This document shows, piece by piece, positions 8,410 to 15,289 of a stretch of 18,305 nt of DNA; position 1 is the first letter of the stretch; each line of letters starts with the position of its first letter. A model generated the notes under the pieces. It made no database searches. It worked only from the letters and a program-made list of their open reading frames with translations, and was not told the DNA's origin. Source of the DNA: Lachnospiraceae bacterium (GTDB lineage Bacteria; Bacillota_A; Clostridia; Lachnospirales; Lachnospiraceae); NCBI GenBank assembly GCA_024699595.1, contig JAILPG010000208.1:1-18305 (forward strand), in the 5' to 3' direction. The position numbers and the translations under genes were made by a program.

Positions 8410-8976
8410 TCAATTCCCTGTGTCTTTGTTATGAATCCCCACTGAAACGGTTTTATAATCATAGGTAAAATTCTGTATCTGTCTCCCTTTTTTTTGGTAT
8501 TCATCATACTTTTTTGAAAGAGATGCGTTTAAGATATGTATCCTCTGATTTACGGAGCCTCTGAGTGCGGATCTTCCATCGTTTTCCGAATCTATATATT
8601 CTCCGTCCACCAGTACATCGGTAATGTCTAATAGTCTGTTCTTTATGGGATCTTTTCTGATCTCTTCTATCCTGTAACCGGAAAAAACAAGAACATCCCT
8701 GTCCTGTTTTATGTCTGCAAGAAGCTTAAAGAGCTCTTCCGCCTGATCAAAGGGTTCCCCGCCGGATACGGTGATACCGGTTACTTTTTTTAAGTCGATC
8801 TGGGATGTGATCATATTTTGAAAGGTTTCCGCATCGACCTGCTGAAAGGGTTTTCTCTCCCAGAGTTCCGGGTTTGCACATCCCACGCAGCGTCTGCTGC
8901 ATCCCGATACCCATATGACAAGTCTGTCTCCCGGCCCAAGTGAGGTCACCGGAAAAAGAATTCTGTCGATATACAC
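8410..8976 (-). CDS. NrdG-like radical SAM / 4Fe-4S activating protein
   Basis: A protein of 188 residues. Cys26, Cys30 and Cys33 form the CxxxCxxC motif of radical SAM enzymes, binding a 4Fe-4S cluster and S-adenosylmethionine. SGGEP at 71-75 and LRGSVNQRIH at 138-147 are hallmarks of anaerobic ribonucleotide-reductase activating proteins (NrdG family). Length is close to, slightly above, the usual 150-180. Such enzymes create a glycyl radical on a partner, but no NrdD or other glycyl-radical protein is encoded nearby, and the neighbours are signalling proteins. I therefore do not assign nrdG; it may modify a component of this cassette. It begins with GTG; AAGGA 7 nt upstream supports that start. 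It lies 12 nt after the zinc-ribbon gene and 3 nt before the AAA+ gene. Confidence 0.88.
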   Translation of the reverse strand: MYIDRILFPVTSLGPGDRLVIWVSGCSRRCVGCANPELWERKPFQQVDAETFQNMITSQIDLKKVTGITVSGGEPFDQAEELFKLLADIKQDRDVLVFSGYRIEEIRKDPIKNRLLDITDVLVDGEYIDSENDGRSALRGSVNQRIHILNASLSKKYDEYQKKGRQIQNFTYDYKTVSVGIHNKDTGN

Positions 8977-8988
8977 TCTGTCTTCCTT

Positions 8989-9726
8989 TTAATAAGCCTC
9001 CGTTATTTCTACAAAGATATAATACCCGTCAACACTTATAAGGTTTCCGTTTTCAAGCTGTCTCTCGATCTGCCTGTTTACGTGGTAGCCTTCTATCACG
9101 GCCTCTCCGGAAAGAACTTCTGCATACCATCCCGTGGGAGCCCTGGATATCTTGATCTGTGTTTGAATACTAAGATCCTTTAAGACAGTTCCGTTTTTCC
9201 CTATAACGCCTCCGGAGGGGGCAACCTCCTCAGGTTTATGTCCGTCCGCATTATCTACTTTAAGTCTCAGTATGCTGTCGTTATTCCCTGGAGATGTGTT
9301 CCCTTTATGCCCCACATCATTTCCGTGAGTATTACAGATGTCATCCTTCCTCTCCGTTTTCTCTGCCGAATCAGAAATACCGTTATTACCGGTATCATTA
9401 CCGGACGATATGATCTTTTCTGCCTCACTTCTCTTAATGATCTTATCCGCAATAATATCAAAGCTGTATCCACAGCCACAGAAAAGAGGCAACATGCCGT
9501 TATCAACGGCTGTCACCTTTAAACACTGCGGGCACACCACCACATCTTCATCACCGGCAGGGGTTATGGCAGATTTACCAGCTGCCGCTGAATCATTTAT
9601 CTCCCATATGGTTTTTTTTCTTTTTTGTGACTTATTTCTGCCTAAGTACTCTCCGCATCGAAGACAGTTTATCTGACCGGCAGGATTCTCATGATTGCAT
9701 TTTACGCATCTTATTGTTCCCTGCAC
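8989..9726 (-). CDS. Zinc-ribbon protein with C-terminal FHA-like domain
   Basis: A protein of 245 residues in three parts. Residues 7-24 carry CxxC...CxxC (Cys7, 10, 21, 24), a zinc ribbon. A second cysteine set (65, 68, 83, 85) suggests another metal site. A low-complexity linker rich in Asn, Gly, Asp and Ser runs from about 107 to 150. Residues about 150-245 read like a divergent FHA domain: IGKNGT, a KISR strand, a Gly-Trp-Tyr strand, and a LENGNLISVDGYYIFVE ending like the usual 'L.nGd.I' strands. FHA domains bind phosphothreonine, so it probably reads marks set by the operon's kinase. The GTG start at 9726 overlaps the upstream gene by 38 nt in another frame and is backed by AGGAGG 10 nt and AAGGAG 2 nt upstream. 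Zinc-ribbon assignment is firm, FHA moderate. Confidence 0.85.
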   Translation of the reverse strand: MQGTIRCVKCNHENPAGQINCLRCGEYLGRNKSQKRKKTIWEINDSAAAGKSAITPAGDEDVVVCPQCLKVTAVDNGMLPLFCGCGYSFDIIADKIIKRSEAEKIISSGNDTGNNGISDSAEKTERKDDICNTHGNDVGHKGNTSPGNNDSILRLKVDNADGHKPEEVAPSGGVIGKNGTVLKDLSIQTQIKISRAPTGWYAEVLSGEAVIEGYHVNRQIERQLENGNLISVDGYYIFVEITEAY

Positions 9727-10993
9727 GTCTCCTTGCCCTCCTGTCTATCTTCTTTGATCTCTTATCATTTCCGCTGTCTGAAACGGATACATTTCCGTTA
9801 CCTATATTAACCTTGTAGGTATGATCTCTGTTTGGAGACCTGTAACTCTTCTGTTTCAGGTACACTCCCCTTTCGGCAAGAGCTTTCACAAGCTCTTTGT
9901 GACGGGAGCAGAAATCTATCTGACTCTGATAGCTGAATTCACGGTCATTATCCGTAATCTCACCGGAATCACCGAGAACCGTCATTCTCATCATGACTGC
10001 TCCGCTCTCATCGGTATATACATCTATGCCCGCATTTTGGGAATTGCTGTAAAGACTCCTTTCCGTTTCTCCGAGATCCTTTTTCTTCATCACGCTTGAT
10101 GTGACCAGTGAATATCCCATATCTGCCATCACAGCATTTATCTGGTCTGCTATATAATCCATCTCGTCTCTTTTCCTGTATTCCTCCCTGAGGTCACAGA
10201 CAGCTTCATCAAGCTCTTCATATGAAGCAAAATCACCCGGGTCTGAAGGATCCGTCTGAAGAATGGAACAGAGGGAAAGGTATTCATCATATTTGTCGTA
10301 GTACCGCCTGGATTCGCGGACAGCAGATTCCTCTTCATCATAAAGTCTCTGAAGGGTCTTTTTTATCTCTGATTCGTTAAAGGTCTTTGCATTAAGCAGA
10401 TTCTCAAGCACTGAAACAGCATCCCTGTAAAAATCCTTCATTCTGGCTGAGCTGCCGTCATTTATACCGTGTCTGTACTGACTTATGGTATCACGGATGG
10501 TTTTTCTGAGACTCTCCTCAGTGTAATTACAGGAAAAATCAATACGAACAGCCTTTATATCTCCTGTCTTATCCTTAAGTGAAGAAAAAATACCCTGTAA
10601 CACAGCATTATTGCCCGAAGCCACGGAATCATTGCCGGTTCTCTGAAGTCCAATATTAAGGACATTTTCAATTTTACCCGAGCATTCCCTCAGCCTGTTT
10701 TCTACTGATTCGGATGCTCTAAGATAAATGTCCGGATCCGATGAACGGATATCCTGCGTTTTAAGATCTGCAATGAGCTCATTGAGCTTTGACTTCGTTC
10801 CCTGCCTGTAAGGAGCACCTACATTATTTAACAGATTCATGGCACGGCTTATAAGATCCTTTACCTTTGAACAGCTGTTTAAATACGTTAACCGCGCCTC
10901 TGTAAGCTTTCTTAAGGCTTCCTGTCTCTCACGCTCAAGCTGTTCCTGTCTCCGTCTCTCTATCTCGGCTGCGCTCAGTTTCGGACCGCTCAT
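9689..10993 (-). CDS. Coiled-coil protein of unknown function
   Basis: A protein of 434 residues with no recognised enzymatic motif. It opens with MSGPKLS, followed by a highly charged Arg/Glu/Gln helix (about 8-32) and long helical stretches (about 35-110 and 155-295), likely coiled coils. A mixed segment at about 293-400 looks like a small folded alpha/beta domain, with alternating strands around YSLVTSS, AGIDVYTDESGAVMMRMTVL and a helical KELVKALAERGVYL. The last 30 residues are strongly basic (several Arg/Lys clusters), so nucleic acid or acidic-tail binding is possible. ATG 10993 has GAGGAT 5 nt upstream and lies 13 nt after the phosphatase stop. The 3' end overlaps the zinc-ribbon gene by 38 nt. 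It could be a scaffold for the signalling proteins around it; that is inference from position only. Confidence 0.85.
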   Translation of the reverse strand: MSGPKLSAAEIERRRQEQLERERQEALRKLTEARLTYLNSCSKVKDLISRAMNLLNNVGAPYRQGTKSKLNELIADLKTQDIRSSDPDIYLRASESVENRLRECSGKIENVLNIGLQRTGNDSVASGNNAVLQGIFSSLKDKTGDIKAVRIDFSCNYTEESLRKTIRDTISQYRHGINDGSSARMKDFYRDAVSVLENLLNAKTFNESEIKKTLQRLYDEEESAVRESRRYYDKYDEYLSLCSILQTDPSDPGDFASYEELDEAVCDLREEYRKRDEMDYIADQINAVMADMGYSLVTSSVMKKKDLGETERSLYSNSQNAGIDVYTDESGAVMMRMTVLGDSGEITDNDREFSYQSQIDFCSRHKELVKALAERGVYLKQKSYRSPNRDHTYKVNIGNGNVSVSDSGNDKRSKKIDRRARRRAGNNKMRKMQS

Positions 10994-11006
10994 TATTTAT
11001 CCTCGC

Positions 11007-12791
11007 TTATTTGGGGTCATTAGAAAACTTACTGAAGAACTCATGCAGTTTACCGGTCTTCTTTCCATTCACCGCATTTAAGTTTCCTGCTTCTTTTTTT
11101 GAATCCCGTCTGTCAATATCGTTATTTCCGATCGGAATGAGCTTTACATCAGGATGCCTTGATCCTTCAGGATCACCTGTTTCACTGTCTTTTATCGTGT
11201 CAGTATCAATGTCGGAATCATCGATATTTCCGTCTTGATCATCTGATTCTGTAAATACATTTCTTTCTGAAGAAACATCCGTATCATTATCTGTATCCGC
11301 TTCTTCATCTGTATCTGTTTCTGTATCTGCATGAGCATCTGTATCCGCATCGGCATCACCATCCGTGCCATCATCTTCAGAAGCTTTTGTATTATCACTC
11401 TCCGATTTAATTCCAAAAGGATCATCGGGATCTATATTTGTATCGGTATCAGATATGTCCGTTTCAGCACTTCCTTCGTCTGCATCTTTCTGATCCTTAT
11501 CGGTCTCTTTGCGTGTACGGATTATGGCTTCGTATTCCGCATCCTCCGAAAGATAGGATTCATCCACTTCGGATATTTCCGGAATACCACAGGTCTTAGG
11601 ATCTCCTCCCGCTCTGAGTACATAATCTCTGCAGATTTCAAGCTTTTTTTCGTAAGCAGCCTTTTTGTTTTCCTCATTTTCAACGATCGTACGAAGGATC
11701 TTTTTAAGCTCCTCTACCTTTCCCTTCGCCTCGAGCCACAAGGATGTGGAGTCCTTGCCCTTTAATGATGATGAGACCTTCATTTCTGCCTCATCGATAC
11801 TGTCTATGACTCCTCTTTTTCTTTTTTCATAATCATCGATCACGGATCTGTACTCATTTATCGTTTCGTCATAGAGTCTTTCAGCCAGTTTCAATACAAG
11901 CTTAACCTTTGGTATCTCTTTATCCACACGATAAATACCGGCAAATGAACAATCATCCTCTGCTCCGTGTCCCTGATCCGCATAATAGGCAACAAAGCTG
12001 TCAAGATACTTCTGCTGCGCCTCATTTAAGCAGGCCGTCATGTTATTTTCATCATCTAATGCGGCAAATTTGCTCAGAACCGTATAAATGCTTTCCCTGT
12101 ACTGAACATCATCCACGCTGTCCCCTATTCCATCGGATGACAAAATGACAGCTGTCGGATTTGAATTATACATCCCGCATCTGAATGCCTTCTCTCTTAC
12201 AAACAGATCATCATTACAGATCGAAGCAGGCTCACCCATATCTCCCTTCTCATCATGCGGGAGTGGTTCAATATAGGTTCCGTCGTCTGTTATGCACAAA
12301 ACGATACCGTCTCCTATATGCATGACAATAAAGAGATCCTTACAGATTCCTGCCGCAAGGAAGGTCGCTCCGTATATGTTCTTTAATCCTTTTCCCGATT
12401 TGTAATAATCTCTTACCCTGTCGGACAGCGGAGCAAGTTCATCCTCAGTAAACGGATTCTTATCAATATCATCGGCGACCTTATTGTCCCAGCATTGCTT
12501 TATGCTCTGCTTTAATCTTTTAATCGCGTTTTCCGGAAGGTCGGAAAATGACAGTCCCTCTTCTATGTACTTTTCAAAGAACGACGACAGCATTTCCTTA
12601 GCTGCCTCACATCCTAACAAAGCCCCTTTACTGCTTCTGAAGCAATTTTTATCACTGTGCCCGTCACATGCCGCAGCTATATAGTATCTTTCCGATCCGT
12701 CATTACATGAAAGTGAATGATCCTCACAGACCTGATCATCTTTCACATGTGAATAACCTATATGAAAACTGTCAAATGCCCTGTATTTCAT
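11007..12791 (-). CDS. PP2C-type protein phosphatase with acidic repeat tail
   Basis: A protein of 594 residues. Residues 1-295 form a PP2C-like Ser/Thr phosphatase domain: Glu23-Asp24 (motif 1), Asp43-Gly-His (motif 2), GATFLAA from 141, HIGDG at 158-162, SSDGIGD at 218-224 and EDD at 278-280, which supplies the last metal-binding Asp. All expected metal ligands appear present, so activity is likely. A coiled coil follows (about 300-395). Residues 436-545 are an acidic tail rich in Asp, Thr, Glu and Ser with Thr-Asp and Ala-Asp repeats. A basic segment ends the protein. It should reverse the action of the operon's kinase, as in the vWA-PP2C-kinase triads (E. coli yegK with yegI and yegL). 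ATG 12791 has AGGG 6 nt upstream overlapping the previous stop. Confidence 0.9.
   Translation of the reverse strand: MKYRAFDSFHIGYSHVKDDQVCEDHSLSCNDGSERYYIAAACDGHSDKNCFRSSKGALLGCEAAKEMLSSFFEKYIEEGLSFSDLPENAIKRLKQSIKQCWDNKVADDIDKNPFTEDELAPLSDRVRDYYKSGKGLKNIYGATFLAAGICKDLFIVMHIGDGIVLCITDDGTYIEPLPHDEKGDMGEPASICNDDLFVREKAFRCGMYNSNPTAVILSSDGIGDSVDDVQYRESIYTVLSKFAALDDENNMTACLNEAQQKYLDSFVAYYADQGHGAEDDCSFAGIYRVDKEIPKVKLVLKLAERLYDETINEYRSVIDDYEKRKRGVIDSIDEAEMKVSSSLKGKDSTSLWLEAKGKVEELKKILRTIVENEENKKAAYEKKLEICRDYVLRAGGDPKTCGIPEISEVDESYLSEDAEYEAIIRTRKETDKDQKDADEGSAETDISDTDTNIDPDDPFGIKSESDNTKASEDDGTDGDADADTDAHADTETDTDEEADTDNDTDVSSERNVFTESDDQDGNIDDSDIDTDTIKDSETGDPEGSRHPDVKLIPIGNNDIDRRDSKKEAGNLNAVNGKKTGKLHEFFSKFSNDPK
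11277..11360 (-). repeat. Imperfect Asp-Thr/Asp-Ala coding repeat
   Basis: The DNA is an imperfect 6-nt repeat (GATAC/GATGC-like units on the coding strand) encoding residues 478-505 of the PP2C tail, where nearly every second residue is Asp and Thr alternates with Ala or Glu. It lies inside a longer acidic stretch. Such tracts can expand or contract by slippage in multiples of 6 without breaking the frame. Confidence 0.7.
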
Positions 12792-12807
12792 ATTTATCCC
12801 TCACTGA

Positions 12808-13647
12808 TCAGACAAAGATTATGTCGCCGTCATTGATGTCCTTTTTGGGATCAAAATCACCAAAGCCGCCAAAGCCACCTCCGTTATTTCCGGCATTGTT
12901 ATTTGATCCTTCATTTGATCCTTCTTCTGTGTCAGACTCTTCATCCGCTACTGCATGCCTGGTCTGAACCTCTATCGTATGAAGGGTTTTTGCCTGTACT
13001 TCTGCCGCTATGGTCGCAGCATCGGCAGCATCAATGATACCTTCTACCGGATCAGATACAAACCTGCTGACAGCCCGTCTGGCCAGATCATTATTAATCG
13101 CTTCATCACCCATAAGTACGGCAAATCTCTGAGATTTAACAAACCATCCGTTCTTAAGCAGCCTGTCTATAGCGGCCTCATAATCACCGACATCCGTGGG
13201 CTCTCCGTCTGTCAAGAACATGATATACGGTGCCGCGATCTTTCCAACATGCGCCATAAATTCACTTCGTGTCAGTTTTTCGTTAAGCTTGTCAAAGGCT
13301 TTGCCGTACATTGTCTGATATTTGGAGCAGTCAATGTCTTCGTGATTATACTCCATGATCGGAGTGGGGTCCACGATCCATCTCGCATCATAATCAAAGG
13401 TCATGATAGAGATCCTCAGCTCAAACTTGGACATACAATCGATCTGAACCTGTCTGAGAGCCGGTATCATCTGTGTCAAAGCATCATTAACAGCCTCTAT
13501 CCTCGATTTTCCGTTGGTTTGTAATATCATACTTCCGGAAACATCAATAATAAAAATGATATTTAACAGTTTATTGGATCCTTTTGTCGACAGTTCATCC
13601 ATGCCTGGTGTGTATACACCGGTTTCAAAAATATTATCATTTGCCAT
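12808..13647 (-). CDS. VWA domain protein, TerY-like (third VWA of the operon)
   Basis: A protein of 279 residues with a von Willebrand A domain from about 28 to 215. The metal-ion-dependent adhesion site is complete: Asp35-x-Ser37-x-Ser39 (DVSGS), Thr112 in QTMYG and Asp147 in LTDGEP. TerY/YegL-type VWA proteins occur with kinase and PP2C partners. Its core is clearly paralogous to the VWA gene at 14329-15246: both have a KNGWF...AVLMGD block and RFV.(N/D)P. The tail (about 233-279) is acidic, then Asn/Gly-rich with GFGGFGDF, ending NDGDIIFV. ATG 13647 has only GGAA about 8 nt upstream; a better AGGAGG lies about 28 nt away without a usable in-frame start. The phosphatase follows after 16 nt. 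Probably a metal-dependent protein-binding hub. Confidence 0.92.
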   Translation of the reverse strand: MANDNIFETGVYTPGMDELSTKGSNKLLNIIFIIDVSGSMILQTNGKSRIEAVNDALTQMIPALRQVQIDCMSKFELRISIMTFDYDARWIVDPTPIMEYNHEDIDCSKYQTMYGKAFDKLNEKLTRSEFMAHVGKIAAPYIMFLTDGEPTDVGDYEAAIDRLLKNGWFVKSQRFAVLMGDEAINNDLARRAVSRFVSDPVEGIIDAADAATIAAEVQAKTLHTIEVQTRHAVADEESDTEEGSNEGSNNNAGNNGGGFGGFGDFDPKKDINDGDIIFV

Positions 13648-13696
13648 TTCTTCTTTTCCGCTTTAAAACGTACTTCCTCCTTTTCATATTATATTT

Positions 13697-14308
13697 TTAA
13701 TCAAACACCGAATTCCTGTTTATATCCGTAACCGGAGCCTCATGCCCCCGATCATCCGTAAGTTCACGGCAGATCTGATCGATCCTCGTGGCAAGCTCTG
13801 ACAGTTCAATTATCCTGTCAGCCCTGAAATCGGCAAATTCATCAAGATCTTCACGGTTCCAGAGATTTTCATCCCGTTCCACACATGCAACGAATCTGTA
13901 TGCTTTCCTGAAAAGATCCAGGGCTTTGGCTTTTTCAAGCTTTTCCTGATAAGTCATGCTGTCAATGGCTTTTCCGTCTGTGATCAGTATAAGCCCTGTA
14001 TTTTCCGTGTGGCTTTTCCCGGATAATCCTATGATCCCGTCATACACAGCCTCAAATCTTGTCAATTCATAAAATCCGTTTTCGGATTTCACCGAAAAGA
14101 CCGGAAAGGCATCATTCATTACATCTCCAATATAACAAAGCGATGTCGGTTTACTGTCAAAAGTCATATAACCGACCCTGATCTGTGTACCCGATCTTTC
14201 AATATTTCTTCTGATCATGCTGATACATTCCATAAGGGCAGTGTTTACCGCAGCGATCCTGTTGCTGTACATACTCCCGGATGTATCAATGATAAATATC
14301 AGTTCCAT
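13697..14308 (-). CDS. Compact VWA domain protein (second VWA of the operon)
   Basis: A protein of 203 residues consisting almost entirely of a VWA domain. The start codon immediately precedes the first strand, so the adhesion site comes at once: Asp8-x-Ser10-x-Ser12 (DTSGSM), Thr83 in ELTRFE and Asp111 in LITDGK. All five expected ligands are present. It lacks the KNGWF/AVLMGD block and the long acidic tail of the other two VWA proteins, so it is a different subfamily rather than a recent copy. ATG 14308 has AGGG 6 nt upstream and follows the previous stop by 20 nt. Role inferred from context: a second, possibly competing, MIDAS-type binding partner in the kinase-phosphatase complex. Confidence 0.92.
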   Translation of the reverse strand: MELIFIIDTSGSMYSNRIAAVNTALMECISMIRRNIERSGTQIRVGYMTFDSKPTSLCYIGDVMNDAFPVFSVKSENGFYELTRFEAVYDGIIGLSGKSHTENTGLILITDGKAIDSMTYQEKLEKAKALDLFRKAYRFVACVERDENLWNREDLDEFADFRADRIIELSELATRIDQICRELTDDRGHEAPVTDINRNSVFD

Positions 14309-14328
14309 TTTTTACCCTGCTGTTCTGA

Positions 14329-15246
14329 TTAAATAATTTCATTATCATCAAACGGATTAGTAATAATCGAATTATCCTTGAACACATCATTATCTGAGGT
14401 ATTATCCGAATCAGAATATCCGCCTTTTGAATCATCATCCTGATCATCTGTCCCGGAATCATTCCCCGTATCTGAGGAGTTATCAGTCTGTCCTATAGGA
14501 GCATCAGTCTGTCCTGTGGGGGGGGCAACCTGTCCTGCAGGCTCATCATCATCATTTATAGGTTCGCCGGCTACAGTATGCTTTGTCAGGAGTTCAATCT
14601 TCTGAATGATACTTGTACTGTTCTCTGAGCTGACGATCTCTTCATCCGGATTTTTTACAAATCTGCTCAGTGCGGCCTTAGCAGCCGGATCGTTTATAGC
14701 ATCTCCCATTAACACCGCACTCCTGCTTGCTCCGGCGAACCAGCCGTTCTTCAGCAATACGTTCAGATCATATTCATAATCATCATTCGGTTTTCCATCT
14801 GTCAGAAACATAATAGCCGGAGGAGCACATTTTCCGGTATGTTTCATGAACAGATCTTTTGTCAGAACCCTGTTCAGCTCATGAAAAGCAACTCCATACT
14901 GCGTAAGTCCGGGTCTGGTACTCATATCCTTAAATACATATTCATCGATCGGAGTTAATTCCACCTCCCATTTTGCGGAAGATGTAAAGCTCATGATCGC
15001 GATCTTTAAATCGAGGCCATTGTCGCTCTGTATCTGCTGCAACCGATATTTCAATTCGTTAAGTGCTCCGTTGACTGCCCCGATCCTTCCATCTTCTTCC
15101 ATGGTTATACTGCAGTCAACGATAAAGATCACGGGAATATATTTTAATGTGCTCTTAACTGTCTGATTTCCTATATCCGGCGTGTATGGACTGCTTCCAT
15201 TGCCATCATCAAACACATCTGAATTTACTGCAAAATCGTCTGCCAT
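14329..15246 (-). CDS. VWA domain protein, TerY-like, with repeat-bearing acidic tail (first VWA)
   Basis: A protein of 305 residues. The start is ATG 15246, preceded by AAGGAG at 7 nt; an upstream ATG at 15264 has no such site. The VWA domain spans about 35-225. Its adhesion motif is Asp44-x-Ser46-x-Thr48 (DCSIT), with Thr replacing the usual last Ser, plus Thr115 (LTQYG) and Asp150 (LTDGKP), so metal binding is plausible but slightly atypical. The core matches the third VWA protein (LKNGWF, AVLMGD, RFVKNP). The tail from about 230 is disordered and acidic, with three 7-residue PxGQ repeats at about 236-255, and ends NPFDDNEII. It lies 43 nt after the kinase, 20 nt before the second VWA gene. 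Probably a substrate-binding or scaffold subunit, part of the TerY-like triad. Confidence 0.92.
   Translation of the reverse strand: MADDFAVNSDVFDDGNGSSPYTPDIGNQTVKSTLKYIPVIFIVDCSITMEEDGRIGAVNGALNELKYRLQQIQSDNGLDLKIAIMSFTSSAKWEVELTPIDEYVFKDMSTRPGLTQYGVAFHELNRVLTKDLFMKHTGKCAPPAIMFLTDGKPNDDYEYDLNVLLKNGWFAGASRSAVLMGDAINDPAAKAALSRFVKNPDEEIVSSENSTSIIQKIELLTKHTVAGEPINDDDEPAGQVAPPTGQTDAPIGQTDNSSDTGNDSGTDDQDDDSKGGYSDSDNTSDNDVFKDNSIITNPFDDNEII
14482..14544 (-). repeat. Three 21-bp direct repeats plus C8 tract in VWA tail
   Basis: On the plus strand a unit beginning atcagtctgtcct recurs with 21-bp spacing (at 14482 and 14503, with a decayed third copy whose gtcct core is at 14532). It encodes PxGQ-type heptapeptides of the first VWA protein's tail. 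A run of eight G (plus strand, 14518-14525; C8 in the coding strand) lies within it. Confidence 0.75.
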
Positions 15247-15289
15247 GTTTTTTCTCCTTATCAATTTTTCTGTTAGTAAAATCCCGATA

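Noticed and set aside
8410..8976. Housekeeping nrdG
   Set aside because: No nrdD nearby and the gene is embedded in a signalling operon, so the symbol was not assigned.
13637..13687. Possible 16-codon basic leader peptide before the third VWA gene (minus strand)
   Set aside because: The AGGAGG lies inside it rather than before it, it overlaps the VWA start in another frame, and nothing suggests a regulatory role; probably chance.
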